From Niebla homalea (taxonomy: Eukaryota > Ascomycota > Lecanoromycetes > Lecanorales > Ramalinaceae), in NCBI GenBank assembly GCA_019925105.1, contig JAHGAU010000004.1, forward strand, positions 806,001 to 870,000: a DNA stretch of 64,000 nucleotides, given 5' to 3'. This document shows, in pieces, positions 1-11,842 of this stretch (positions are counted from its first letter, which is position 1; each line of letters begins with the position of its first letter). The position numbers and the translations under genes are program-made. Under the pieces are notes generated by a model. It made no database searches. It saw only the letters and a program-made list of their open reading frames with translations, and was not told the DNA's origin.

Positions 1-1590
1 TAATATAATAGCCTCTTGAACTTTATAATTAACCGTTATAATAATATTAAAATATAAGGATTAAAAAAATTAAATTCATTATAATTAAAATAAAAATAAA
101 TATATAACGTGTAAATTTAAATATTAACGTAATTATATATATTATAATTATAAAAATTTTTATAAAGCTTAAGATTATATTTAATAAAATAATTTTAATA
201 TATTATTATTTAAATAACTTTATAATAAATAATTAATTAACTCCGTAATTATCTTTTTATCCTTAATAAATATTAATAAAAATTTATTTTATTATATAAT
301 AAATATACATAATAATTAAGTAAATAAAAAAGTTTTATACTTAAAATTAAAAAGTAAAAATTTTAATTATATCGTTATTCGGATTATAATTACCGTTTAT
401 TAATAAAGTAATTAAGCCGTTTTAAAATAAAATAAAATTAATATAACCTTAATAAAGCCGTAGTTTATTTGTTTTATTTATTAATTATAAAAAATTTTAT
501 TATATTAAATAATAATATTTATAAATAATTAATTAAGAACCGTTTTATTATTTATATATTTATCCTTAATAAATTATATATATATTTCTTATTAATTTTA
601 ACTCTTAAATATAATAATAGATAATGCCGTATTTATAACCTTTTATATTTTTATAAGGAATTTATTAATAATAAAATTAACGTCTTTTATAAAGTCTTTA
701 AATATACGTTTATTAATAAAACGATTAACGTAATAATTATATAAAACCCAAGGTTTATACTTATTAAAAAGGATTTATTTAATATTTTCCGTTATATTTT
801 AATAATTATAAATAATTAATAATTATTTAAATTTACGTAAAATAATATTTATTATATCAAGTATTTTTTTTTTAAATTAAAAATTATATTATTCTTATTT
901 AATTTTATAATAAAAAACTTATATTAAATATTTATTATTAAGCTCAATTTTAATATTATATTTTATTATTTAAAAAACTTTTTAATATATCTTTATTAAG
1001 GATTAACTTTAAGATTTTTAATTAAACTTTTAATTATTTATATAATAAATTTAGGTTATTTATAAACCTTAAAAAAGATCTTATAAATATTATATTTAAT
1101 TTTCTAGGTATTAAAATAAATATTATAATAATAAAGGTAGGTTTATTATAAAATAAATTATAATAAATAATTTAAGGTATTAAGGATACCTTTAAAAGCT
1201 ATTTAATTAAATATATTATATTTAAGTTTTTAATAAACTTATTAAACTTTATAGTTAAAGTAATATTATTAAAATAAATTTTTTTATAAGTTATATAATA
1301 AGCTTATAAAAACCGATTATTAATAAATTTATATATATAATAAGATCTATAAAAACTTTTTTTAATAATAAAAATTATTAAATAATTATAATAACCTATA
1401 TTTAAAACGGCTTTTAATAACCGGGTTATAATATTACCTTTATATTAATATATTATTTATTTATAAGATAAGTAATTATTTACTTAAAAATATTAAAGAT
1501 ATATTTACCTAAGAATTTATTTTTATTTATAAATTATTTTTTCGGTTAAAAAAGATTTATATAAATATCCTTAAAATAATAATTATATTT
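1..1590. repeat. Unresolved RIP-degraded repeat, left half
   Basis: This stretch is extremely AT-rich, with CpA and TpG almost eliminated and C/G surviving mainly in CpG, CC and GG contexts. That is the mark of heavy RIP on a multicopy sequence. No reading frame survives. I tried plus-strand frames against copia, gypsy, LINE and hAT motifs and found no convincing match. The same element continues at 1918, because a short LINE is inserted at 1590/1918 with a 14-bp target duplication. It is probably a transposon of unknown class. Confidence 0.55.
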
Positions 1591-1917
1591 GATTGATTGA
1601 TTTATATATACTACGGATCTAGCTAAGCTAATTCCGGCGTTCCTTAATACGCGGCTTTTTAACCTTCCTGGTAACCGTAAAAACTTAATACTTATAACGT
1701 TAAGGCGAAAAAACGGTATTTACCAGACCTTTACTTATTAACCCTTAGGGTAGAGAGTATTAACGGCCATTTAAAAGGTAGCGATTAATTCATATAACTC
1801 CTACGTTTTAACTCCACTGAAGAAATCCATAGCACCACGACCGTGTCATTATAGGGGTTGCCCCCGGACCTACTGCTCTTCCGCATCTTCACCGATTTAC
1901 CCAGTACCAACATCAGG
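1591..1917 (-). mobile_element. Short LINE 3' end (Tad1-like), low RIP
   Basis: This is a 5'-truncated non-LTR retrotransposon read on the minus strand. It opens at the plus-strand left edge with the (AATC)n tail as GATTGATTGATT. It then matches the 3' ends of the longer LINEs in the window, sharing for example ACGGATCTAGCTAAG and AATTCCGGCGTTCCTTAA. The sequence TAATAATTATATTT is duplicated on both sides (1577-1590 and 1918-1931), a 14-bp TSD. CpA and TpG are largely intact. The truncation point lies within a few bases of that in the other short copy at 7185-7492. Confidence 0.85.
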
Positions 1918-3269
1918 TAATAATTATATTTAAAACTTAATAATAATATATTATATTAATAAAGAATTTAATAATAATTTATTTAAATAATATAAAAATT
2001 ATTTACGGTATTAAAAACTTAATTATATAAGGTTAAGCTATAAATATTATTCATTAATTAATTTTTGTTTTATTTTTAAATAATCTTAAATATATTATAA
2101 AATAAATTTTTATTAAAAATAATTAAATAATTAATTAAATTTTAAAATTTAAATAAAAGAAAATTATTAATAAATTTATTTTAACTTATATATTTACGTA
2201 TATTATAATTATACCGGATTATAAATATATTAAAAATAAATAAAACGTAAATTAAATTAATTTATAAATAATATAATATTTACGTTTTAACCTTATATTA
2301 AATATAAAATTATTATATAATATAAAAAATAATTTTTATTTTAAATAATATATTATATATAGGGTTTATTTAATTATTTTTATTTTACTTTTTATACTTA
2401 TTAAATAATATATATATTTTATTAATATTAAAAAGTCACTTTATAAAACTATTAAAAGTTATTTTACCGTAATTAAATTAATATATATTAATTAAAACGT
2501 TAAAAACCTTAAGGTTTTCTAATATTTAATACTTTAATATTTTATATATAACGTAAAGAAACTATAAAATAAATATATATAAAAAGAATAATTTTTTATT
2601 ATTGATAATATTTTTATTAAGCTTATATATAACATTAATATTATTATTAAATTTAACTTTATTGTATAAATTATTTTTTATTTTATTTATATAAGTTTTT
2701 TATAAATAAGGAAATTTATTCATAATAAGGTTAATTTTAAATTAAACTTTAAAAAATATTATATAATTTAATTATATATAAAATTTAAAGATAATTATAT
2801 AAAGCTTTATATTTTAATATTAAAAATAAATATTTTCCGGGAAAGAATTATTTTTAAAATTATAATAATTTCCGGTAAAGTTTATTTTATAGAATTTTTA
2901 AAAAATTTATATTTTTAAATAACGACTTTATTATAAGCCTTATTTTTCTTTTTTATTTTAAGGCTATTTATACGGGACTTTATTATTAATATATTATATA
3001 AGCGATTTATATAATATAATATCCGTAATAATTACTTTAATTATTATTTCCGTTAAAATATAATTACGGATATATAAAAAGTTAAATTAAATATTAAATT
3101 TATTAAAAAATTTAATAAATAAAAATTAAATATATATTAATTTTATATTAATTTAATTAACGATATTATTTTTATAATATTATAATATTATTAATTTACT
3201 TAAAGTTGAATAAATAAATTAATATTTATTTAAATTATCTTTTTAAGACTTATATTTTAACTTTAAGGA
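1918..3269. repeat. Unresolved RIP-degraded repeat, right half
   Basis: This continues the element interrupted at 1590. It is fully RIP-saturated with stops in every frame. A possible reverse-transcriptase-like string around 2360-2400 was considered but is too weak to claim. The class is unknown. An LTR-like direct repeat begins immediately downstream. Confidence 0.45.
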
Positions 3270-3453
3270 TTTTTAATTTTAACTTTATTTTATAATTAAA
3301 TTATAAAAAATAAGTATTTTAATAATAAGGTATTTTAAGATTTTAACGGTAAAATCTTTATAATTTAAGTCTTAAGACGGGTTAATTAAAACTTTATAAA
3401 TATTAAAAAACATTACGTATCTATATATATACGTAATAGGGATTAAGTAAATT
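3270..3453 (+). repeat. Direct repeat R1 (LTR-like, strongly RIP-mutated)
   Basis: R1 aligns base for base with R2 at about 3710-3894 once C-to-T and G-to-A changes are allowed. For example R1 reads AAGACGGGTTAATTAAAACT where R2 reads GAGACGGGCTAATCAAAACT. Both copies are preceded by a purine run (AAGGAT before R1, AAGGGGG before R2), as expected for LTRs after a polypurine tract. No clear TG...CA ends or TSD were found, so the LTR interpretation is an inference. Confidence 0.5.
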
Positions 3454-3709
3454 AAAGGGTATACTTTAATTATTACTTAATTTATTAAATATGTAGAATA
3501 ATTACTTATTAATTAAGCGGCTCTTTAATGGCCGTATAAAGGAACTTCAAGATTTATATAAGCTAACTTATTTAAATCCTTAAATTCTTTATTTTATTTT
3601 TAAGGATTTATTTAAATAATAACTTTTATTAAAATTACTTATTTATTTATTCCTTTTATATATATAACTCTATATAAATAACCCTAAGTTCTTAATTTAT
3701 ACAAGGGGG
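3454..3709. other. Spacer between direct repeats R1 and R2
   Basis: About 256 bp separate the two repeats. The left part is moderately RIP-mutated, and the segment ends with the purine run ACAAGGGGG at about 3701-3709, a possible polypurine tract. No coding potential was seen. The repeat-spacer-repeat layout, about 625 bp in total, resembles a miniature LTR element, but this is not proven. Confidence 0.35.
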
Positions 3710-3894
3710 TTTTAAGCCTTAACTTTACCCCGTAGCCGGACCATAGCGGGGGGTACTTTGACAGCGAGGTGCCTTAGGACTTTAACGGCGAGGTCCCTGT
3801 AGCTTAGGTCCTGAGACGGGCTAATCAAAACTCTATAAATACCAAAAAACACCACGTATCCACATATACACGTAGCAGGGATCGAGCAAATTAG
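3710..3894 (+). repeat. Direct repeat R2 (LTR-like, mostly free of RIP)
   Basis: R2 is the well-preserved partner of R1. It holds intact CpA and TpG (for example CCACGTATCCACATATACAC) where R1 has TpA. It can be used as the pre-RIP template for R1. It directly adjoins the low-RIP sequence that hosts the mariner element. Confidence 0.5.
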
Positions 3895-3984
3895 CTTAAA
3901 AACAGGGGAAGAAACAAGAGGGTGAAGACTGCCTATATCCTATTATGCCAGCTGTCCTTGCTCATCCATCTGTAAGAGCATAAT
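3895..3984. other. Low-RIP flank left of the mariner element
   Basis: About 90 bp of normal-looking sequence with CpA and TpG intact. It is interrupted by the mariner insertion and continues at 5685. No open reading frame or RNA gene was recognised. It may be single-copy DNA. Confidence 0.4.
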
Positions 3985-5684
3985 TAGCGCGAGCGAGTTG
4001 CTTAAGAATCCTTGGCATTATTTTTTGCGCGTACCCACTTTAGGGTTTTATATGCGATTCCCATATAAATTATTAACTTCGATTTGCATTTAACTTAATA
4101 GTTATCGTATATGTTTAATTTAATAATATTAATTGCGAGTATAATATTTTATTTTTTATTAATAACATAATAATTAGTATATTCTACTAAAAAATCGATT
4201 ATATGGACTTTTACCTGCTTTATAAATATTACTAGAAGACTTTAATTATTATTAATATTATAATTACCTTTATATTAACGGTATATAAATAAGAAAACAT
4301 TTAATAATAATTAAGTAATTATTACCTTTTAAATTCACACGTTTAGGTTTAAATCGTAAGGTTTATTTAGCCGTATTAAAGAATATATAGATGTATTTTG
4401 GATAACGTCTTTATATTTATAATAATAAGTTAACAATATATTTAAGAAAGGGATAAAATATTATAATTTAAATTTACCGTTTAATAACGATTAAAGAACT
4501 AGATATATCCCGTTATATTATTTAATAAACAAGCCCTTAAAGCTAGATTTTATAAGACGATTAATAAGTAAATATAGTCCGTATAAGAATTAAATAATTT
4601 TTTAAAAAGTATAACTTTAAATAATAGAATTATTAAAATATAATAATGTACGGACCGATTAATAATCCTATCTGTTATTGGATTAATATTGGTTAAAATA
4701 ATATATAATCTTTCATATTAATATACTTAATAAACGGCTATTTACTTTATATTGTTAATAAATCAGGTTATATTATTAATACCGACGTTTGGAAATTAGT
4801 TATTAATAAGCTTTCACCTTTTTATAACGCCTTCCTTAGCCCTTATAGCGTAATTTACTTAAACAACGTTAATATCCATTAGAAGGATTATATACGTTAA
4901 GCCGTTAAAATAAAAGATTATTTTATTTAATACTTATTTCCTTATTCGCCGGATTATAACCTTATTAAGCGTATATTTAATATATTAAAGGCCTGAATAA
5001 CTTAAAAGGTATAAGTCGATAACCCTCAAAAGTAAATTTAAGAGGGTGAATATTAATAATAACGTTATGACCGGCAGAGGCGAATACCCTCTTAAGAACG
5101 TCATTATTTAGAACAATATTACCCTTCTTGAGGATATTAACGGCCGCACTTATATCGAGGGTATTAAAAGGTATATTTCCCATTTTCTCCCGCCTTTTAT
5201 TAAGCTTTTTATTAAGCTTTTTTGGGCTTAAAAGTATCAATATTATTACCCTTAATCAATCTTATAGACGCTCTCTTTTAAATTTATATAATTTCTTTCT
5301 CTTTCCGTTGAAAATCTTTTATTCTTTTTTTTACTCCGTAATTAAAATGAATTTATTTTCAAATAATAGGACCTTTTTACCCTTATAATAAAAACTTAAA
5401 CGCCTTTAAATAAGGATAATAAGTATATTACCCTTAAGAGGCGGCATTCAGGGTTATTAAGAGGGGTTAAGTGGTAAAAAAGCGACCTTTTTGGTCCGTT
5501 ATTTAGGTATTATAAGTAATAAAAGGTCGCAATTACCTGGATAAACTAATTACCTAAATATTATGGATTATAATAGTAACGGCGTAAAAATGTTGGTAGT
5601 TGTTTTAAGAATCGTATATAGAACCTTAAAGTGGGTACGTATAAAAAATAATGCCAAGGATTCTTAAGTAACTTGCTTGCGCTA
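3985..5684 (+). mobile_element. Tc1/mariner DNA transposon, RIP-degraded
   Basis: The element body spans 3987-5682 (1696 bp) and is flanked by TA on both sides (3985-3986 and 5683-5684), the TSD of the Tc1/mariner superfamily. Terminal inverted repeats of about 73 bp (3987-4059 and 5610-5682) begin GCGCGAGCGAGTTGCTTAAG on the left and GCGCAAGCAAGTTACTTAAG on the reverse complement of the right. Most differences are C/T or G/A. The interior carries a transposase remnant on the plus strand. The left end keeps more original bases than the right. Confidence 0.88.
4640..5100 (+). pseudogene. Decayed DDE transposase, C-terminal catalytic part
   Basis: The plus-strand frame through about 4830-4990 reads like the catalytic end of fungal mariner transposases. 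It has a VIYLNNVNIH block matching the usual VIILDNxSIH and, about 33 residues later, YLFPYSPDYNLIK matching YLPPYSPDFNPIE. The expected second catalytic aspartate is asparagine here and the terminal acidic residue is lost, both explicable by G-to-A RIP changes. Several in-frame stops lie between the blocks. The upstream DNA-binding domain is too degraded to outline. The element cannot encode an active enzyme. Confidence 0.75.
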
Positions 5685-6307
5685 AAAGAAGAGGCGGGCG
5701 CCCATTACGCTAACGTCACGGCGCGATAAATTGTGGCTTTGGTTTATATACGTTGCATTGCGGGCGTGTGGCATTTAGCGCTTGCAGTTAAATCCGAGCA
5801 TTTCGTATAGTCAATTTAGGATATTCGAGAAGCTTATGAATGCTTGGCAAAAAAACCGCACCTCTCCCATGGTTTTATTAGCCATTATGATACAAATTAC
5901 TTGAAATTACGTAACCTTTACTACTATACGTATTACTTCATTATCGTATTATAAGTGAATTTATAATATTAATAAGTCAATATAAGGTATTTCTTTATTA
6001 AAAGTAATATATCAATAAGTTTCTGAATAGATATAATTATATTTTACCATAAGACTAACTCTTTTATAAAGTATAGAATTTCTAATTTACTTTATTTAAT
6101 TTACTCTATTATTATTAAAAATCAATAATTATTATTGATAAGACGTATGTTTATTAAGTTATAACATATAAAGAAGAAAAACGTACATAAAGATATAGTT
6201 AAGTAAATTTACTTAAATAATCTTTGAAAAAGTTATTATTAAAGCTTTACCTTATTACCTTAATAATATTACTTAGATACTAAGAACGTTATCCTTATAA
6301 TAATTCT
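5685..6307. other. Low-RIP sequence of unknown nature
   Basis: The first 250 bp have near-normal base composition and intact CpA/TpG. The rest grades into AT-rich sequence that still holds some CA and TG. No gene, RNA or repeat was recognised except a small hairpin near 6119-6143 (ATCAATAAT and ATTATTGAT around one base). It could be unique intergenic DNA into which the mariner jumped. Confidence 0.35.
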
Positions 6308-7020
6308 AAGTGGCCTTGCTGCCAGGCTCGGCCTACTTGCCCTATGAGGACTAGCTCCTTGGCACCCACACTCATATGGTGGGTGCATCTTATACCATAG
6401 ATACCACCATAGCTACTATTCCGTTTATAGCTTAACCTTATAGATTAGTTCCTTAATATAATAATAGCTATCCTTGTATATAAGAGGTTTATTGTAAGCC
6501 TCTTAGTACTTATACTTACCAAAAACAATACTGTTAATTAAAGTATTGCTTTAAGTAAAACTATATACTTCAGTTACTCCGTTACGTTAAGTAATACGTA
6601 CAAATTAGTCGGTTTTACGTTAAGTAGGACGTATACCTCAGAAACTACGAGCCTATAAGATATTAATAACTGCAGTGAAGACTCCTGTAGGCCGGAATGG
6701 CTAATAACTGGATGGACGGTTAATACTGGTAGGAATACGGGTGAGGGTAATAATATAGGTAAAGCAAGAGGTGGAAATCTATATTATACCTATAAGTGCG
6801 ACGACGGTATCAAGGGTAAGAGCCACTTTTACGGCTTTAGCTTACCTATAAGGGGTGAGAGTTACTTAGCCGGCTTACGCTCGGCCACCACGTTAATTAC
6901 TTACCTTAATAGTACGATTAATTCTTTACGTGAACCCGAATAAGTCTAATAAATACCTTAAATCCTTATTTTATTATCTTTATTAAGAGTTTTTTATTGT
7001 TATAATAATCTATAGGTTAC
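6308..7020. repeat. Low-RIP repeat sharing a 5' block with the 170-bp MITE
   Basis: It begins AAGTGGCCTTGCTGCCAGGC and follows the MITE at 13290-13459 for roughly 60 bases, then partly to about 6420. Beyond that it diverges. Two near-identical blocks, TTACGTTAAGTAATACGTAC and TTACGTTAAGTAGGACGTAT, lie about 30 bp apart near 6582 and 6616. No long reading frame is present. It may be the degraded end of a longer relative of the MITE. Confidence 0.45.
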
Positions 7021-7075
7021 TAGAGTTTTTAATAAAATAAATTATTAAAGATTACTTTATAATATATGAATAAGA
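7020..7075 (+). mobile_element. LINE reverse-transcriptase scrap
   Basis: The segment around 7022-7068 matches the LINE reverse-transcriptase block seen at 11075-11130 and 20825-20880 (GxFNKxNYxRLLYNxxE in translation). It directly abuts the start of another LINE, so it is a fragment of an older copy that was broken by that insertion. Confidence 0.5.
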
Positions 7076-7081
7076 ATATGA

Positions 7082-9290
7082 ATGGCGACGAATAAAGGGA
7101 CCTTAAGGTCCAAAACGATACGTATACGTATAGTTTAAATAATAGCGAGGCTAATATTTTAAATACGATAAGTATAAATAATATTGATTGATTAATTGTT
7201 TTATATTACGGATCTAGTTAAGCTAATTCCGGCGTTCTTTAACGATCGGCCATTGGGCCTTACTAATAACCGTAAAAACCTGATATTTATAACGTTAAGA
7301 CCAAAAACCGGTATTTACCTAGCCTTTACTCGTATCTTAAAGGATAAAGAGCGTCCCTGGCCGTCCAGAGAATAATAATTTATTTATACGTTTTTTCAAA
7401 GAAAACCCATAATATTACGACTGAGTCCTCTTAAGGGTTACCCCTGGACCTGCTGCTTTTCTGTCTCTCCGCGGGTCCGCCCTGTATCAACCTTATATAA
7501 ATATTATAATAGTTAAGAATAAAGGAATATACGGGCAAGTAACTTATATTAATAAAAGTAGCGGGAAATCGCATAAATAATATAATAAAGTATAATAAAC
7601 GGCCGTTAAATTAAATAAGGGAATTATATTTAATATGATATATATAAAGGGACGTATAAAACGCGTAAAAAAATAATAAGTTAAAAGCCATTAAAGAGAT
7701 AAAAACGGTAATAACGGCAGGAAAAAAAGCAATAAATATATATAAAGTAAATACGATATTAATGGTGTTAAGGGTATATAAAAGGGAAGTAAGGATAATA
7801 AAGTTAATAAACTTATAAATAATTAAGGACGGGGAATAAAAGAAATAATACTTTAAATACGTAAAAGAGTTAAAATGAGAAAAAAAGCAATAAAAGCCTT
7901 AAATAGGTTATTTATAACGAAATAAACGGTTATTACGTTAAAGACTTAATTAATACTATAAATAAGGTTATAAAAAATAAGGGACTTCTATAAGAGAACA
8001 AAGGTAAAATTAAAGGAATTAAAATGTTTTTTAAAAATAAGTTTAAAAAGTAATAATAAAGATATTAATAAAAAATAGAAGCAGAAATTAAAGGGCAGCC
8101 GTATAAAGTAAAAAGGCAATAACGGAGATCCGTTAAATAAAGGTTAGGCGATAAAAGGCCGTGAAGAAAATATATATAATAATTAAAAAGGAGATAATAT
8201 AGGTTAAAAGAAAATAACGGCGTTAAAAAAATTAAAGATAATAATAATTCGTTTAATAGTTAAAAAAGAAGGGAAAATTATCATAAAAATAAACTTTTTA
8301 TAATTTATAAAAACGTTTACAGTAATAAAAGAACTATTAACGGAGCAAATTATCATTATATACAAACTAGAAAATAAGGAGATTCTCCTTAATACGGCGT
8401 CTTTAAAAGTAAAACAAAGCTTAAAGAAATTAAAAACGTAAACCGGTAAAAGCGAATTTAAAACGGTAAAACTATTAGTATAATTTTTTATTATTATAAT
8501 AAATAAAATATTTTTAATACGCTCTATAAAAGTAAAAAGGGAACTTACCTTAAAATATATAAAAAGGGATTATATAATCTTCTATTTTAAATTAAGTATC
8601 ATTAATTATGGGCTCCTCCCGAAAATAAAAAAGCCGGATACCCTAAAATAAATAAAGAGGTACTTTATGATTATATTAAATATAACGTTAATTAAGATAT
8701 ATCATAGTATCTTAAATAAAAAGATTATTAAGGGAGGATCTTTTAAATTAACCCGGTTATAAAATAACACAATAAATATTTATTAAGACTTTGAGTATTC
8801 AAACTATAAGTATATTATTATAAAATACCTTAATAATATAAGATATATAACATATATCAAAGGGTATAATATATAAGTATACGGGCTTAATAAATAAAGG
8901 CTTTATTAAAGACGTATATAAGTATATAACGTATAAAAAGGATAAATACCCAATATAAAACTTAAAATACCCGGTAAAAATTAAAGAAATTAAATATAAA
9001 GAAACCAGGATAACCGTTAAGGTTTAACGGTATAATTTATATAAAGTTAAGCCGGCAAGTTCATTAAAAATAATCTTAAAACGGAAATAAAGTTAATTAA
9101 AAAAGGATAAATAAAACGCCATAATAAATAACGTAAAAAAAAAGAAGCTTATCGTAACGTTAATCCTTAGGTTTAGCCGCCTAAAAATAATAATATTAAC
9201 TATAAAAAAGCCGGGATAAATAACATTCGGCTTCAAAAAAAAGCCGGTAATTTAAATAAAAGTTAAAAAAAAACCTTAACGGAAGTTAAT
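7082..9290 (+). pseudogene. LINE copy 1a ORF1 remnant
   Basis: ORF1 of Tad1-like LINEs encodes a nucleic-acid-binding, gag-like protein that packages the element RNA. The predicted N-terminus MATNKG matches the other copies. After the nested insertion the frame is full of stops created by RIP. A stretch near 9000-9060 (RYNLYKVKPASSL) could be a ruined zinc knuckle, but I cannot confirm cysteines. It is nonfunctional. Confidence 0.6.
7185..7492 (-). mobile_element. Short LINE 3' end (Tad1-like), nested in copy 1a
   Basis: This is a second short minus-strand LINE end, opening with TGATTGATTAATTG and matching the 1591-1917 copy throughout. TATAAATA is repeated on both sides (about 7173 and 7496), an imperfect TSD of about 9 bp, inside LINE copy 1a about 100 bp after its ORF1 start. 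It has low RIP, with CpA/TpG retained especially in its right half. Its 5' truncation lies within about six bases of that of the other short copy. Confidence 0.82.
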
Positions 9291-9294
9291 ATAT

Positions 9295-11842
9295 AATATA
9301 TTAATACTTTTAAGAATAATATAGTATAACGTACGGGGTAAAATAATTAAAATAATACCATTAATATTCAGGTTTAAAAAAGTAAAAAACGTTAATATTA
9401 TAATAATATAAAAGTTATTACATAGCCCGTATATATGTTTTTTAATTAACTTAAATAAAAACTTTTATTTAACGTTTAAAAGGGATAAAACGATTTAGAC
9501 GTACTTCTATATAAATAAGAAATTAAATATAAATAATTAAGATATTATTTATTATAATAAGAATTTATATACGTTCCGGATTATATAAAAAAAATATAAG
9601 GGGTAACTTAAGTATTTATAATATATATAATCCGCCGTTAATTAATAAAGTAAAGCTTTTAATAATATTATTACTTAAAAATATTATATCCTTATTTAAT
9701 AAATATATTATATTAAAAAACTTTAATTTTTATAATAATATATAAAATAAAGAAAACTATATAATTAATTATATTAAGTTAAAAAAGCTATTAATAATTA
9801 TTATATTATTTAATCTTTTATTATTAATACCTTAAGGTATTATAACGTAAGAAAACCGGGGATTTAAGATAACAATCGATTTAACGTTTAATACGGAAGG
9901 GATTATTAACGTAATAATAACATATAAGCCTCGAAAAAACCTAAAATATAACTTAAATTATATACCGATATAAATAACTTCAAATTAATCGGTTAACGTA
10001 ATACCGTTAATATTAATAAGGAAGGCGTAAAAAACAATTAAAAAGCTAAAATACGTATAAAACTAAAAGAAATAATAACGTAATTAATAAAGCTTCCTCG
10101 GTTAAGTAATAAGAAATAAATTAATCTTTTTATAAAACATATAATAAAAGTGTTAAATAAAGTAATCAATATAATGATCTTAATAATAAAACCGTTTTAA
10201 AAAGTTAAAACTTATTAAAACGAGAAATATATAAAAACGATTATAAAAGTAAAAATATTAATTAAATAAATTATTAAATATAAAAATTAAAAGACGCTTA
10301 TATAACTAAAAGAAGCTTAAAAAAAGGGTAAAAATTATTGAAAAAGTTGAATGAATATACTTCTGATTAATAATTTATAATTTAACTATCTCCCTTTATA
10401 ATATTTAAAAGTTAATAAAGTATAATAAAGAATAAAGTAAAAAACTTAAACTTATTTTTAAGTTCTTATCCCTTAAGAGACTTAATAATATAATAATTAA
10501 TACCTTTAACGGTAAAATCGAGGCTCTCAAAGGAACGTTTTTCCCTCCCCCGCTAAACGTTAATTTATTTAATATTAAGGATGCTATATACCCGGACTTA
10601 ATAGCGGTAAGTAAAATTATAACTTGAAAAATAATAATTAAGATAATTAATATATTAAAAGAAATAAAGCCTTTAAATTTAACGGAACTTTAAATGAATT
10701 CTTATTAATTATAACGATATTATTTAATAAGGTTTTTACTTATTTATTTTAAATTTATTTTAGTATTAATTATTATCCTCATAAGTTTAAAAAGATTAAA
10801 ACGATAATCTTTAAGAAATCGGTTAAGTTGTACTATTTAAAAATAAATATTTATAAGTTAATTAGGCTCCTTTATATATTGAAAAAGGCTTTTAAAACGG
10901 TAATTATAAAAATGCTTAATAATTACGCGGAAGATAAAATATTTTTTTTAAAAATAAATAAATATAAAGAAAAAACGGTTAATAAAAACGGTTTTAAACG
11001 GTTTAATTACTAATATATATATGATATAAGGCTACAAGAAAAAGTATATTATAAGTTTCTTTTCTTTAAATATTACGGGAGCCTTTAACAAAATAAATTA
11101 TTAAAGATTATTATATAATTTATGGGAAAGAACTATTACTTTTCTTTATAAAATAAATTAAAAACTTTTTAAATAATTATATAATATTAATTAATTTAAG
11201 ATAAAAGATAAGCCGAATAAAGCTTATTATAACCGGGACTCCTTAAAGATTATTTATTTCCTTTATTCTATTTTTATTCTTTAACGGCTTCTTAATTAAA
11301 GAATTAATTAAGTTAAAATAAAAAGTTTAAATTAAAGGTTTTATTAATAATATTTACTTATTAACTTATAATACTTTTATTTATATAAACTATTTAAAGT
11401 TAAAATAAACTTAGAAAATTTATTTATAATAAATAAAAATATGTAAAGCTTAACTTATACTATATAAATATAAATTTTTTTTATATAATTAAAAGCTTAA
11501 AGTTATAAAATATAATAATTATAATAAATCGACATAAAATTATAATAAAACCGAAAATAAATATTAAAATCCTTAACCTTTAAATTAACGGAAAACTTAA
11601 TTAAAAGGATTATATAAAAAATTTTTAAAGGAAAATAATTTCTTAAGAAAGAAGCCTTATATTTCTTATAGCGTTAATATAAAGTACTACTTTATAAAAG
11701 ATTAAAACTTATTTATTAAGCAATAATGAAACTAGCTATAATATATATAATAATTATTCCATATATTTTTAAAAATACCTTTAAATATAAGAAAGTGTTT
11801 ATTTAATAATTATAAAAAGTCTAAAACTAATACTTAAGAATA
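9295..11842 (+). pseudogene. LINE copy 1a ORF2 remnant (APE endonuclease + RT)
   Basis: ORF2 of these elements nicks target DNA and reverse transcribes the element RNA at the nick. The APE start is visible at about 9300-9430. RT fingers are open at 10828-11013 (YKLIRLLYILKKAFKTVI, the usual YRPIALLNTLGKALE region). The FDxxGAFNKxNxERLL block lies near 11050-11110, a PILFLFFN block near 11255, and the GFIDNIYLLTYNT active-site block at about 11338-11380, where the usual D-D pair is now D-N. Stops throughout make it inactive. Confidence 0.72.

Larger units (their letters stand above)
7076..11842 (+). mobile_element. LINE copy 1a (Tad1-like), ORF1 to post-RT
   Basis: ORF1 begins at ATG 7082 with ATGGCGACGAATAAAGGGAC, the start shared by four LINE copies here. 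It is interrupted at 7185-7492 by a short minus-strand LINE and then resumes. ORF2 starts near 9295. Its APE endonuclease opening is recognisable (YNVRGKIIKI, then an IIIIQK block matching DILAIQEP), and reverse transcriptase follows from about 10800 to 11400. The copy breaks off near 11842 against a different LINE copy without its tail. RIP has filled all frames with stops, except a 61-codon RT fragment at 10828-11013. Confidence 0.8.

Noticed and set aside
1370..1560. Possible hAT transposase C-terminal text
   Set aside because: The frames are too degenerate, and no TIR or 8-bp duplication was found at the ends.
2340..2480. Possible gypsy reverse-transcriptase GLxNxPxTF-like string
   Set aside because: Only a few residues fit, and RIP-type changes cannot convert the expected codons to those present.
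4977..5388. 87-codon minus-strand and 86-codon plus-strand frames inside the mariner element
   Set aside because: The minus-strand frame is antisense to the transposase remnant and the plus-strand one lies in its frame-broken tail. Neither matches a known family.
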